Assembly (NCBI RefSeq): GCF_040096225.1
Contig: NZ_JBBMFC010000010.1
Location: forward strand, 1 to 64,000
DNA: 64,000 bases
Origin: Hominiventricola aquisgranensis
GTDB lineage: Bacteria; Bacillota; Clostridia; Lachnospirales; Lachnospiraceae
Direction of reading: 5' to 3'
Position 1 is the stretch's first letter. Each line of letters opens with the position of its first letter. Positions 8,232 through 17,292 of the stretch are shown here, piece by piece. The translations under genes and the position numbers were made by a program. The notes beneath the pieces are model-generated. The model saw only the letters and a list, made by a program, of their open reading frames with translations. It ran no database searches and was not told the origin of the DNA.

Positions 8232-10166
8232 TTAAGACAGGATGGAATCCTTGTCTGTGGTGATAATGCCTTCCGGCGTACCGGCAGATTTAGGGGTCGG
8301 AGTCTCTTTGGGTGATTTATCCGTGGGGGATGCCGGCTTGGTGGCTTTGCGCTTTGCCGGTTTCTTTGCTGCAGGAGCCGGTTTCGGCGTGGGTTGCGGT
8401 GTTTTGGCGGCTTCTTCTTCCAAGCGGCGCCATTCCGGCACATGGGCAGATGCTTTGCAGGAACGCAGGTACTTGGCTTCCGGGTGTTTGGAGTAATCCA
8501 TTTTGTCTACCTGCAGAACCTTCTTGCCACGGATGATGATGAGCGCCTGATCCAGCGGGAGCCGCAGGACTTCATCAGGAGTAAGTACAGGGCGTTTTCC
8601 AACACCGGAGGTCTCACGAAACTCTGGTGTATAGTTGGAGATACGCCAGGTGCCCAGCTGTTTGGATTTACTGGATACTGCTACAGAGGCAAGCCCTGTC
8701 CTGGCAGAAATAAATTCGGCAGTAAGCTGGTCTGTACAGCCTAAAAACAACTGCGCGTCACAGTTTCCAATGATTTCCTGCCACAAATTCTGCGGGTATC
8801 TGTTCTGCAATCCTGCGAGATTTTGGAACACACAGGACATGGAGATATTCCGGGATCGTATTACGCTGAGCCGGCGGGAGAGGTCTGGGATTGTGCCGCA
8901 CGCTGTCAGTTCTTCCCCAAGGATATGGACAGGCACAGGCAGTTTGCCGCCCTCGCAGTTGTGGTCTGCATATCGCACCAATTTGATGAAGCAGAAAGAT
9001 AGAAACAGCGAGGCCAGAAAATCAAAGGTGCTGTCCTGGTCGCTGGTAACGAGGAAGTAGGCACAGGGCTGCTGACCCGGAAGTTCCAGATCGATCTCAT
9101 TCTTAGCGGTAATTTTTTTAATCAGCTCAGACTGGAATACCTGCAGGCGGCTGCCCAGACCGATAATCACGCCGCTTCGCACTGTGTCGCTGGCCTGCTT
9201 GAACAGGCTGTAGGGTGCTTTGGCAGGGTGCGTGGAAGGAAGCGCCTCGAACAATGTGTCAAGTTGGGATTCTCCATTGAGAGTCAGCAGCCGGTAGACT
9301 TCGCCAATGTTGCGGTTTTCTTCCGCATAGCCTTGATCCACATACAGTACCAAGGCCTTGAGCAGATTCATCTCGCAGGCATCCCAGAAATGGTCGCTCT
9401 TGCCGTTGTTCGTGGTGTTCTTGATGATGACATCTACAAAAAGCTGGGCCATTAGTTCCTGTCCCTCAACTTCGGCAAGGCAGCACCAGGAATCTGAGTT
9501 TTCAGGCGAAACGAGGTTGAATACCTTGACACAATAGCCCCGGCTGCGGAGAAATTCGCTTGACTTCTCGTACAATTCCGATTTGGGATCGCAGATGATC
9601 AGCGATTCTCCGGCGCTATTTTCGCCTCGGACAGTGGCCTGAAGGATACGGTTCATACAAAACGAACGGGTTTTCATGGAACCACTGGCACCGTAGACGG
9701 CCAGATTGCCGTTGATTCTGGTATCTTCCGGTATGCAGACTGCTTTGCCATCCAGCATACCCAGTACAACACCCTTGTGTTTTCGCAGATCAGGCACCAG
9801 ATCCAGTACGCCGGACATCTCTTTGCGGGACATCCAGCCGGAGGTGCCATAAGTGCCTTTGGCGGAGTAGGAGAAATTACGGTCTTCATCATACTCGCCG
9901 GCATCACCATATCCCATGCGCATGACCATGATGAGCAGCACTGCTAACAAGCCAATGCAGATCAAGATGCCATACACGCCATAAGGCGGTCGGAGCACAG
10001 AGGAAAGGCAGAGAAGGAAGTCGGGCGAAGCGGCCAGCGGTGAAGTACCATCGCCGGGAATGCCGCCGCCCTGTTTCCAGGTTGCATAGTTGCCCAAAAG
10101 CTGCGCCAGAAAGCCGCCTGCGTATAGGATCGCAAGAATGGCAAAGGGCGCTGCAATCAGGCTCAC
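8232..10166 (-). CDS. VirD4/TraG-like type IV coupling protein
   Basis: About 644 residues with two N-terminal membrane segments, then the TraG/VirD4 ATPase. The P-loop near residue 155 reads YGASGSMKTRSF, with Met where most P-loops have Gly. The downstream block LGEELTACGTIPDLSRRLSVIRSRN carries the conserved T4CP arginine region, and CVFQNLAGLQNRY follows. The tail (about 560-640) is Lys/Pro/Thr-rich. It would couple relaxosome DNA to the mating pore. GTG at 10166 is the nominal start. A better-placed start would be ATA at 10187, which has GGGGAGG upstream, overlaps the previous stop and adds MNKKKLIV before the first helix. Confidence 0.85.
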   Translation of the reverse strand: MSLIAAPFAILAILYAGGFLAQLLGNYATWKQGGGIPGDGTSPLAASPDFLLCLSSVLRPPYGVYGILICIGLLAVLLIMVMRMGYGDAGEYDEDRNFSYSAKGTYGTSGWMSRKEMSGVLDLVPDLRKHKGVVLGMLDGKAVCIPEDTRINGNLAVYGASGSMKTRSFCMNRILQATVRGENSAGESLIICDPKSELYEKSSEFLRSRGYCVKVFNLVSPENSDSWCCLAEVEGQELMAQLFVDVIIKNTTNNGKSDHFWDACEMNLLKALVLYVDQGYAEENRNIGEVYRLLTLNGESQLDTLFEALPSTHPAKAPYSLFKQASDTVRSGVIIGLGSRLQVFQSELIKKITAKNEIDLELPGQQPCAYFLVTSDQDSTFDFLASLFLSFCFIKLVRYADHNCEGGKLPVPVHILGEELTACGTIPDLSRRLSVIRSRNISMSCVFQNLAGLQNRYPQNLWQEIIGNCDAQLFLGCTDQLTAEFISARTGLASVAVSSKSKQLGTWRISNYTPEFRETSGVGKRPVLTPDEVLRLPLDQALIIIRGKKVLQVDKMDYSKHPEAKYLRSCKASAHVPEWRRLEEEAAKTPQPTPKPAPAAKKPAKRKATKPASPTDKSPKETPTPKSAGTPEGIITTDKDSILS

Positions 10167-10183
10167 GATCAGTTTTTTCTTGT

Positions 10184-11269
10184 TTATGGGAACAACCTCC
10201 CCTCGAATTTTGTGAAATCAATGGTCTGGAAGCGCACCCGGGAACCGCAGTAGCTGCGAAGTACCTCTGCCTGGAAGTCAAAGCAGATCAGTATGCCCGG
10301 GCGCTCGGATAGTTCGAGAGAGGTGTTAAAGCGTGCGATACGGGGCAGATCACAGAAATAGCCAAACAGGACTGGTGAGCCGTCCGGTGAAATTCCGTCA
10401 TGCTCAATAGCCAGTCCGGGCTGCCTCGCAGTAAGACCTTGGAGCAGAATGCGATTCAGCTCCGCAGTTTTCCCAGGGTCGCACAGCAGTGCAAGTATCA
10501 CCTCCCCCTGATGGTCGTTGGTAAGATAAAGAAAATGCTCATAGCTGCCATCCAGCATGAAGAAATCATGTTTGCGTCCTCCGGTGCTGGTCAAGATCTG
10601 GTAAGCCAGATCCATGCTGTTGCCCAGAATCAGTCCATGAACATCCTCATGGCGAAATTGTTGGGACAGGCGCTGTTGGCAGATTACGCTCCAGATCAAT
10701 GCCTTGACCCGCATTTCCGATTTGTAGCGCCACTTCATCAGGGCGCTGCTGCTGTTGTAGGTCACGAAGATGCCGGAGGGCGCAAGGAGTATTCCAGTGG
10801 AGCGGGAACTGCGGATCTTCGTGGTGTCGATCCCCATTTCTTTCACTTCTCTCGAACTGAAAAAAGCAGGATAGACAATCCTGCCGCCAGCGTAACCCTC
10901 CGGCGCAAAAATTGCCGGTTTTTCATCCCGATACACACATACCCCCGCATTATCCATGGTCACATAGGTTTCTGCCAGGCGGTGTAGCCGGAGTCTTCGG
11001 TCAATTTCGCATTTCAAACGGTTGGTGTCGGTATCTCCTGTCAGATAGCTGGCAAACCTGTCCGGCCGGCTTTCCAGCAGAGTGGCTTTGGCTCGCGGCC
11101 CCAAACGGTAGCCGCGCAGTTTATCCCGGTAATAGGTACGCAGCAGCCCGTCTTTTTTCAGTGCAGTGACAACAGACTCCAGATAATACGGACTGCCGGG
11201 AAGTCTGTTAAGCTGGTCTGTGGGGAACTCGCCGGAGATGGCAGTCAGAGAGAGAAGCCTGTACGCCAT
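10184..11269 (-). CDS. Unrecognised cytoplasmic protein with N-terminal winged-helix-like region
   Basis: 361 residues, no signal peptide or transmembrane segment. Residues 1-60 (AYRLLSLTAISGEFPTDQL ... LKKDGLLRTYYRDKLRGYRL) look like a winged helix with a basic wing, so DNA or RNA binding is possible. The rest is mixed alpha/beta without a motif I recognise; it includes a cysteine-poor segment with KHDFFMLDGSYEHFLYLTND. It ends one codon from the VirD4 start. The first codon overlaps a 16-codon upstream frame that has a perfect Shine-Dalgarno, suggesting coupled translation. Its conserved place upstream of a coupling protein would fit a relaxosome or regulatory role, but this is inference. 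Confidence 0.6.
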   Translation of the reverse strand: MAYRLLSLTAISGEFPTDQLNRLPGSPYYLESVVTALKKDGLLRTYYRDKLRGYRLGPRAKATLLESRPDRFASYLTGDTDTNRLKCEIDRRLRLHRLAETYVTMDNAGVCVYRDEKPAIFAPEGYAGGRIVYPAFFSSREVKEMGIDTTKIRSSRSTGILLAPSGIFVTYNSSSALMKWRYKSEMRVKALIWSVICQQRLSQQFRHEDVHGLILGNSMDLAYQILTSTGGRKHDFFMLDGSYEHFLYLTNDHQGEVILALLCDPGKTAELNRILLQGLTARQPGLAIEHDGISPDGSPVLFGYFCDLPRIARFNTSLELSERPGILICFDFQAEVLRSYCGSRVRFQTIDFTKFEGRLFP

Positions 11270-11295
11270 CGTGTCTGGCTGTGGGAATTTCCCAA
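11245..11295 (-). CDS. Possible 16-residue upstream leader frame
   Basis: A TTG at 11295 lies 2 bases past AAGGAGGTGATC, an exact match to the anti-Shine-Dalgarno, or about 7 bases past its GGAGG core. It opens a frame MGNSHSQTRWRTGFSL that stops at 11245, 25 bp inside the next gene but in another frame. The ATG of the 361-residue gene has no other good ribosome binding site, so this short frame may feed ribosomes to it. Alternatively the Shine-Dalgarno is simply shared. Confidence 0.35.
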   Translation of the reverse strand: MGNSHSQTRWRTGFSL

Positions 11296-11441
11296 GTGAT
11301 CACCTCCTTGTGGTGTGTGGCTTTTACCGAGACTGCAAGGAACTTCGGTAAAAATCCGTGGTGTAACGACAGAAAAAAGCCCCGAAATCCGGGGCGAAAT
11401 ACGGTGTTGCGGTAGGTCGGACAAGCAATGGCTGAAAATGC
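11296..11441 (-). terminator. Intergenic region with an intrinsic terminator and a second inverted repeat
   Basis: On the minus strand GCCCC and GGGGC (within 11379-11395) form a GC-rich hairpin followed by TTTTTT (11373-11378), a clear terminator for the gene at 11442-12104. Further on, arms TTTTACCGA (11322-11330) and TTCGGTAAAA (11344-11353) form a second stem just before the Shine-Dalgarno at 11298-11309. It could act as an operator or RNA switch for the VirD4 operon. Confidence 0.7.
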
Positions 11442-12104
11442 TCAAAAATCCGAGATGGATTTTAGGGTGTTTTCATGCTCAGCAAGCCAGGCGGGAAACC
11501 GCTTTTTTTCCATGACACTGATTCTGGTACAATCCTTTTCGCCCAGCGCAGCGGTGTTGTAGGCATCGCAGAGCAGGCCGGTATCGTCAGCCATGACGAA
11601 GGTGGAGAGGACATCCAGAAGCTGCTTTTCTTCCAGATTGTCGTAGTCACGGATACGCCGGGTGGGAAGGCACTGGTCATAAACCTGCGTAAAGCACACC
11701 ACACAATCGCTGAAGCGGGGCATGGGATGCTCTTTGGCGTATTGCTCCAATGAGAAGTAGAACGGGTCGAGCAGAAACTCAGTGTTTTGCCTCTGCTTGC
11801 GTTTTGGGAGCAGACCAGGCAGGGTGACCTCCAGTACACCGTCCTCATAGACAACCTCAATTCCGTGTACAATACCGGCGGATGTCAGGTAATCGCCTTT
11901 GCGGATGGTGGTGCTGGAATATATCAAATGCCGCAGCCTGCAGGCAATTTTCTCTGCCCGCAGGGCGGCGTCAGTGGATAAGACTTCATAGTTGTCCGGA
12001 TAGCGCTGAATATCCGTGGTATCCATCGCGTAAAGAGCATTGCTCAAACGGGATATATCATCAAGAATGCTTCCGATTCGGTGTGAGATGATTTTTCGTT
12101 CCAA
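11442..12104 (-). CDS. DUF6100-like protein
   Basis: 220 residues, soluble. The start is TTG at 12104, with GGAGG seven bases upstream; no ATG lies nearby. The N-terminal third is helical (RIGSILDDISRLSNALYAM) and the middle contains beta-rich sequence around GIEVVYEDGVLEVTLPGLLPKRK. It resembles DUF6100 proteins of Clostridia conjugative elements (from memory). No catalytic motif is evident. It directly abuts the preceding gene, so the pair is probably co-translated and transcribed with the VirB4 block. Function unknown. Confidence 0.6.
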   Translation of the reverse strand: MERKIISHRIGSILDDISRLSNALYAMDTTDIQRYPDNYEVLSTDAALRAEKIACRLRHLIYSSTTIRKGDYLTSAGIVHGIEVVYEDGVLEVTLPGLLPKRKQRQNTEFLLDPFYFSLEQYAKEHPMPRFSDCVVCFTQVYDQCLPTRRIRDYDNLEEKQLLDVLSTFVMADDTGLLCDAYNTAALGEKDCTRISVMEKKRFPAWLAEHENTLKSISDF

Positions 12105-12632
12105 TCAAGTTCCTCCTGTTTTCTTAAAGTAATGCACCTGGCCCGCTGCATCCACGGTGCAGAAACCGGAAATGCCAGGGCAGTCAATGCGGCGAATGTC
12201 TTCCGGATTATCGACCAAAATGATGCGGCGTCCACCGCTGCGGTCATCCCGAAGCGCATGGTTGATTAGGGCCTCCTGGCCGGAAGCTGCGTAGACGATT
12301 TCATATAGTTCACCGTTTGCAAAGAAGATAAGCTTGACCGGAAAATCACCGGGAGCATGGTATTCCACCTGCCCGATAAAATCCAAGAGTACCCAGACAG
12401 CCCGTATCAGGGAGTTGTCTGATTTTGCTGCCCAACCAGACGGAAAGTAACCGCCTGTATCAGTTTGAAAAATACGGCCCTGCTTTTGCAGATGGGAGAG
12501 CAGGGTCTTGATGATTTCTTCTTTGCCAGGGTGAAAGCAAAGAAGCTGCTGCATATTGAGACCGGGATACATCGTGACGATCCGCAGCAGAGCCGCAGCT
12601 TCATTTCCATAGATTTCAGCCCTGGTCTTCAT
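12105..12632 (-). CDS. DUF5697-like protein
   Basis: 175 residues from the ATG at 12632, which has GGAGGTGA upstream; a longer frame from 12677 has no ribosome binding site. The N-terminal 80 residues (AALLRIVTMYPGLNMQQLL ... LLSHLQKQGRIFQTDTGGYF) read as a winged-helix domain. The C-terminal half has an alternating alpha/beta pattern (VKLIFFANGELYEIVYAA, RRIILVDNPEDI) recalling a restriction-fold or DUF5697 domain. These are common accessory proteins in Clostridia conjugative elements. A DNA-binding role is likely from fold appearance only. Confidence 0.6.
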   Translation of the reverse strand: MKTRAEIYGNEAAALLRIVTMYPGLNMQQLLCFHPGKEEIIKTLLSHLQKQGRIFQTDTGGYFPSGWAAKSDNSLIRAVWVLLDFIGQVEYHAPGDFPVKLIFFANGELYEIVYAASGQEALINHALRDDRSGGRRIILVDNPEDIRRIDCPGISGFCTVDAAGQVHYFKKTGGT

Positions 12633-12825
12633 GGGTATCACCTCCAATGGCGTAATATAGGCGTATTCAAGACGCATTAAATAGGAAGGAAAGCCAGTCA
12701 GTGTAAGCTAAAAAGATGATCTGGCTGGCAAAACTGGCTTTTAGGCGTAATACAGACGCAAAGCAGACGCATAGCGGCGTCTGGCAGGAAAGTTGCACAT
12801 GGGAATCACCTCGCTTTTCAAATTG
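12633..12825. repeat. Intergenic region with short imperfect repeats
   Basis: The 15-mer GGCGTAATAYAGRCG occurs at 12,649-12,663 and 12,744-12,758, and CAGACGCA is repeated at 12,753 and 12,764 with an inverse copy near 12,778. AGCCAG and CTGGCT arms flank about 12,693-12,726. The repeats precede the DUF5697-like gene on the minus strand and may be operator sites. No gene is seen here. Confidence 0.4.
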
Positions 12826-15800
12826 TTATATCTGCTGTTCGGCAGATGTGGATTGTTCACGGCGTTTTCGCTCTACGATTTCACGCAGCTCGCGGCGGTC
12901 GGTAGTGATCAGATCCTTTTCCAGAGGGCTGGCTTTGAACTCCACCATAATATTGTTGTTATTGGTAGAAATCAGACCGTGACCTCTTTCAAAGTGGGTG
13001 ATCTCCATTGTTTCAGCATCGGACAGGTGCAGGGCTTCCTGTACCCGCTGGGCTTCGTCGTCCTCCAGATTCAGAATGATCTTGGTCTTGGAGTTGTTGA
13101 TGATGCCCTTACCAAATCTGCCGCCGTCAAGGTCAAAGAAATCGGCAAGATCCTGGCTTGCAAAAATCGAGGCGCCGCCGTAACCGCGTATGGTTTTGGC
13201 AATTTCCAAAAGAAAATCGCCGGCCAATCTTACACCAGCAGCACCGGCGCCGGATAGAAGCTGCCAGCACTCATCGATGAAGATGGCTTTTTCTTCTGTA
13301 CGGTCGGCTTTGGCTCTGTCCCAAACAAAGTCCAGCGCCACAAACATACCTACGGTGAGCAGGTCTCCGGTGAGGGAGGAAATATCCAAAACAGTGTACT
13401 TGTTGTCGAGCCGAACATTGGTCTGCTTATTGAAGGTGCTGGCGCTTCCGTTTACCAGACGATTTAGGATGTGGGCCATGCGCATCGTTTCCTTGGAGGT
13501 TTTCAAAATTTCGTACAGGTCACCAAGCACCGGCATTTCACGGTACTGGCCGGGTTTTGCGGGGTCTTCCAAAGAGGCATTATCATGAGTGATGCCTTTT
13601 GTGTTATAGGTACGAACAAGGGCTTCGTCCAAAAGCTGTCGTTCCTCGTGAGACATATCGGGGATCAGCAGACTGAAAAATATGTGGAGCTGCTGGATCT
13701 TTGCTGCAAGTTCAGATAACTGGATGCCTGGACCGTCCAGAAGTTCATTCACCGAGCGGTCTACCCGACGAATCTCCATGACATTGATGCAGTGGGGACT
13801 GGCCGGTGAAATCTGGATAAAGGAGCCGCCCACATTGGAGCAGGCGCGATGGAATTCATGGCCTTTTAGGGGCGCAACAATGAAAATGGGGATATTTTTC
13901 CGCCTCATTCGCAGCGCCATCAACTGCATGGTAAAGGTTTTGCCGGCTCCGCTCGTGCCAAGGATCGACATATTGGCGTTCTTATAGACCGCAGAATTGA
14001 AGATGTCCACGATAATAAGGGAACTGTTGTACTTGTTGACGCCCAGCAGGATACCGTTATCATCACACATCTCATAGGATGTAAAGGGATAACAGCTTGC
14101 GGCACCGCCTGTCAGCAGGTTGCGCTTACCCCGCTCATACAGTTTCTTTTCCATTGCCACCAATGGCAGGGCAGATAAAAACGCCTGTTCCTCCCGAAAA
14201 TGGCAGGTGCAGGCGTTCATGTCCTGTGAGAGCAGGAGCTTTTTCATTTCGCTGACCTTCCATTCCAAGTCTTCCTCGTTGGAGGCAGTAATGGTAATCA
14301 GCAGATTCAAGTAGTAGAAGTCCTCGTTGTTGGCAAGGCCCTCTTTGAGAAAGTACCCGCTTCGGATCGCGCCATCAATGTCATCAAAGTCGGTGTTGGT
14401 GTCGCTGGCATCCTTGATTTTGGAACGGTTGATACGCAGCTGCTGTCCGACTTTCTGGATGATGGTTTCTTTGGGTTGACGGGAGAGGAACATATCCATA
14501 TCGATCCCATCACCGGCATTGACGATAAGACTGAGCCAGCCGGCTGGAACCTGCGTTTTGTAGCCATCAGAGGGCACCAGCAAATAAGCATAATACAGAC
14601 CGTCAATGCAGATATGGTGACCATGCGTGAAGTCAATGCTTTTTGGCGCACAGAATTCGGTGGCAGGGATATGGTCGATCTCACTGTCGCGCCCTTTGGC
14701 AAGGTACTCAGCCACAACCTCCTGTGCCCGGACGGAGAGCGGCTTTACAGCACTTTCATTTCTGCAGAGCAGGTTATAGAGGACATCTATGGTAAACTCA
14801 TCCCAGTTTTCCGGAACGATGACCTCGTTACCGCATTGACGGAGGTAGTTGGTAGCAGTATGGACTGCACTTTGCAGGGCATTGATTGCCTCGCCTTCTT
14901 CATCAGAGCGCTTGGTGTTGCTCCACGGCTCATATTCAAAAATCAGGAAGAAACGTCGGGTAATTGCCTCACGGGAACCGATCTGCTGAACGAACTGGAG
15001 GTAGTCTTCCTGCATGAGCAGACACTGTTCATTGGTCTCCTGTTCCATCTCCTTCCGAACGGTATCCAGATGGCGGTTGATCTCTGCCCGGCGTGTCAGT
15101 ACCTTGATTTGCAGCTTGATGGGGCTGATTTTCAAGTAGGAGACAAAGGAATAGATGATGTTCCGCTGTTCCTGGGCGCTGCGCAGCATAAAATTGATGG
15201 GTACTACCTCGACGACCTTGACATAGCGGTGGTCCTTTGTGTAGATGATGCCGTTTTCAATTTTGGAAATCGGCAGATAATCTGCTACCGGGTTAAGGTA
15301 GGCGGGCTTCGGATCCTGAGTGCGGATAGGGCGTTTTACTTTGCGCTCTTTGGAGACCTTCTTTTTTTGCTTGGCGGCTTTCTTCTCCTTGGCAGGCTTC
15401 TGCTTTTTCACAGGACGGAGTTTTTGGCGAATTTCGTAGCCGCGAACTTCATCAAACTCCGCTGGGAAATCCTCTCTGCCGGAGCGCCGTGACCGCCTGG
15501 GAGCCCTATCGGGCTTGTGTGCCTTTTTTTTAATATGTTTGCCGCCATGCTCTGCCGCAGGAACCGCATCTTCTGCGCTGTTACCGCCTACAATGCGGCG
15601 GTTTCGCAGGTACTTTATGAAAATCAGCAGAAAAGAGGAAAGGCTCTCACCGGAAATTCCGATAAGCGCCACCAATGCTGCTGGCAGTGCGGTCAGGCAC
15701 AAAGCGATGATACGGGCAGTCAGGCCAAGAGGGAGCAATGAAAAAACCGGCACACCAATGGCAAATGCCAGGATGCCGGCTTCAATCACATTGCGGGCTT

Positions 15801-15882
15801 TGAACATACCACCGAAGAAGGTGCCTGACTCGATGAAATTCGGTGGTATTATGTAGGTATCTCGGTCGATTTTATGATTCAT
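12826..15882 (-). CDS. VirB4-like T4SS ATPase with fused PrgI/VirB3-like N-terminus
   Basis: 1018 residues. The first 100 hold two membrane helices (EAGILAFAIGVPVFSLLPLG and the next hydrophobic stretch) in the pattern of PrgI/VirB3 proteins. A very Lys/Arg-rich linker (about 115-200) leads to the VirB4/TraE-type body. Walker A is ILGTSGAGKTFTM near residue 640 and Walker B is KAIFIDECWQLL near residue 865. It powers assembly and substrate transfer of the mating channel at the membrane. The VirB3-VirB4 fusion contrasts with the second element in this window, where PrgI (43,970) and VirB4 (44,325) are separate genes. Confidence 0.9.
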   Translation of the reverse strand: MNHKIDRDTYIIPPNFIESGTFFGGMFKARNVIEAGILAFAIGVPVFSLLPLGLTARIIALCLTALPAALVALIGISGESLSSFLLIFIKYLRNRRIVGGNSAEDAVPAAEHGGKHIKKKAHKPDRAPRRSRRSGREDFPAEFDEVRGYEIRQKLRPVKKQKPAKEKKAAKQKKKVSKERKVKRPIRTQDPKPAYLNPVADYLPISKIENGIIYTKDHRYVKVVEVVPINFMLRSAQEQRNIIYSFVSYLKISPIKLQIKVLTRRAEINRHLDTVRKEMEQETNEQCLLMQEDYLQFVQQIGSREAITRRFFLIFEYEPWSNTKRSDEEGEAINALQSAVHTATNYLRQCGNEVIVPENWDEFTIDVLYNLLCRNESAVKPLSVRAQEVVAEYLAKGRDSEIDHIPATEFCAPKSIDFTHGHHICIDGLYYAYLLVPSDGYKTQVPAGWLSLIVNAGDGIDMDMFLSRQPKETIIQKVGQQLRINRSKIKDASDTNTDFDDIDGAIRSGYFLKEGLANNEDFYYLNLLITITASNEEDLEWKVSEMKKLLLSQDMNACTCHFREEQAFLSALPLVAMEKKLYERGKRNLLTGGAASCYPFTSYEMCDDNGILLGVNKYNSSLIIVDIFNSAVYKNANMSILGTSGAGKTFTMQLMALRMRRKNIPIFIVAPLKGHEFHRACSNVGGSFIQISPASPHCINVMEIRRVDRSVNELLDGPGIQLSELAAKIQQLHIFFSLLIPDMSHEERQLLDEALVRTYNTKGITHDNASLEDPAKPGQYREMPVLGDLYEILKTSKETMRMAHILNRLVNGSASTFNKQTNVRLDNKYTVLDISSLTGDLLTVGMFVALDFVWDRAKADRTEEKAIFIDECWQLLSGAGAAGVRLAGDFLLEIAKTIRGYGGASIFASQDLADFFDLDGGRFGKGIINNSKTKIILNLEDDEAQRVQEALHLSDAETMEITHFERGHGLISTNNNNIMVEFKASPLEKDLITTDRRELREIVERKRREQSTSAEQQI

Positions 15883-15915
15883 GATTAACCTCGTTTCCGA
15901 AGCCGGGCGGGCACA

Positions 15916-17292
15916 TCAGCCGATAATCCAGAACGGACCGCCAGCTCCAGCGCGCCGGCTGGCCTCATTTAAGATAATGGACAGATCCCAGAGCTGTTCG
16001 CTCCGTGTGTAACTGGCAGGGTCAGCCACCATGATCTTGCCGTCTTTTACGCCACGCAGGACAATGAAGTGACCGGAAGAGGTAAAGTGGCCTTCAGACA
16101 TGATTGCTACTACCAGTTTACCATTAGCCAGTGCGTCTGTGATGCGCTGTGGTTCCGCAGTGGTACAGCCGGAAACCGGAAGCCCCCATTCCCCGGCGGC
16201 GGCAGGGATCAGTGCATGGTAAGAACCACTGCTTTTACACCAGTAGCCGTTGTTGTAAGACCACTCGGCCATCTCCACAGGGTCAACCATATCGTCCGTC
16301 AGAGAGGACACTACGATTGCCATAGCGGTAGGGCCGCAGCCATAACCGCCAATATTGTCCGTACCATATGCTTTACCGGCATAGCGTTCATCCAGTTGAT
16401 TGTAGTAAACAACAGGTGTGATCCCGTCAGTGAAAGTAACATCGCCCAGAGCAGTGATGCTGTTTCCGGTCCACGCTTCCAGATTTTGCAGCAGACCATC
16501 GCCCAAGAACAGGCTTAGGTTGGAAGCGTAATCAGATGCAAGCTCCTTTTGGTCATCGGTAAGCTGGAATACAACATCAGAAAAATAGGACTCACCGTTG
16601 TAACGGACGGTATAGACCATCCATGTTTCGGACACCGTTGTTTCTTCCCCAGTCTCCGGATCAGTCATGGTGTTCTCACGAATCTCTTGCTTGCTGGTGT
16701 AGGAATATAGATGCTGCTTGTTTTCCCGCAGGGTGGCGGCAAGGTCATTCAGAGAAATGCTTTCAAAATCCTTGTCTTTGGCCGCACAATACTGAGAGAT
16801 AAACAGGTTGGCGTTATAAATGGGACCGCCGGAATAGGCATTTTTGACCTCCATATGGTCGGCTCCCGATGCCGCAAAGTCAGCTTCGATCCGGGCAAGT
16901 ACATCCTCCAGTGCCTCGCCCAAGATGCCGTTGAGGGTAAAGGTAATCTCGTTGGCGTTCTCAATAATCGCTGTTTCGCTATTCAAAATCGGAATTTCGG
17001 GGTCAGATGGAGAAAAGGCATTGGTCAGTCCGCCGAAAATAAGACCGGGGAGCATGAGAACAAATAATACCGGCAGCATAAGCAGGGCAATGACTGCCAC
17101 AATGATTTTTCCGATATGCTTCCGACCTGCCCACACTGCGCCTGCAACTGCACCGTAAGGACCGCCTGCGGCAGCGCCTTTGGCAGCGGAGGAAATAGCT
17201 TTTCCGGTTTTGATTGCGCCGCGGATGGTATGCGCTGCGGAGGCACCGGTCTCCACAGCTTCGGAAAAACTGCTTTTTTGATCTTCTGGCAT
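15916..17292 (-). CDS. Membrane-anchored C39-like peptidase of the T4SS block
   Basis: 458 residues. A glycine/alanine-rich cytoplasmic start is followed by one transmembrane helix (about residues 62-88). An extracellular region ends in a papain-like Peptidase_C39_2 domain: the nucleophile lies in GGYGCGPTAMAI (near residue 318), the histidine in SGHFIVLRGV (near residue 409) and the third acid in MVADPAS. In Gram-positive conjugation systems this position is held by cell-wall hydrolases (VirB1-like, usually NlpC/P60 or CHAP). Here a C39-type cysteine peptidase takes it, so wall opening or processing of a surface protein is the likely job. Confidence 0.8.
   Translation of the reverse strand: MPEDQKSSFSEAVETGASAAHTIRGAIKTGKAISSAAKGAAAGGPYGAVAGAVWAGRKHIGKIIVAVIALLMLPVLFVLMLPGLIFGGLTNAFSPSDPEIPILNSETAIIENANEITFTLNGILGEALEDVLARIEADFAASGADHMEVKNAYSGGPIYNANLFISQYCAAKDKDFESISLNDLAATLRENKQHLYSYTSKQEIRENTMTDPETGEETTVSETWMVYTVRYNGESYFSDVVFQLTDDQKELASDYASNLSLFLGDGLLQNLEAWTGNSITALGDVTFTDGITPVVYYNQLDERYAGKAYGTDNIGGYGCGPTAMAIVVSSLTDDMVDPVEMAEWSYNNGYWCKSSGSYHALIPAAAGEWGLPVSGCTTAEPQRITDALANGKLVVAIMSEGHFTSSGHFIVLRGVKDGKIMVADPASYTRSEQLWDLSIILNEASRRAGAGGPFWIIG

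Noticed and set aside
6647..8263. 538-codon plus-strand frame
   Set aside because: It is the reverse complement shadow of the S1-domain gene; the minus strand has the recognisable domains and ribosome binding site.
14476..15492. 338-codon plus-strand frame
   Set aside because: Antisense to the VirB4-like gene, with no family resemblance.
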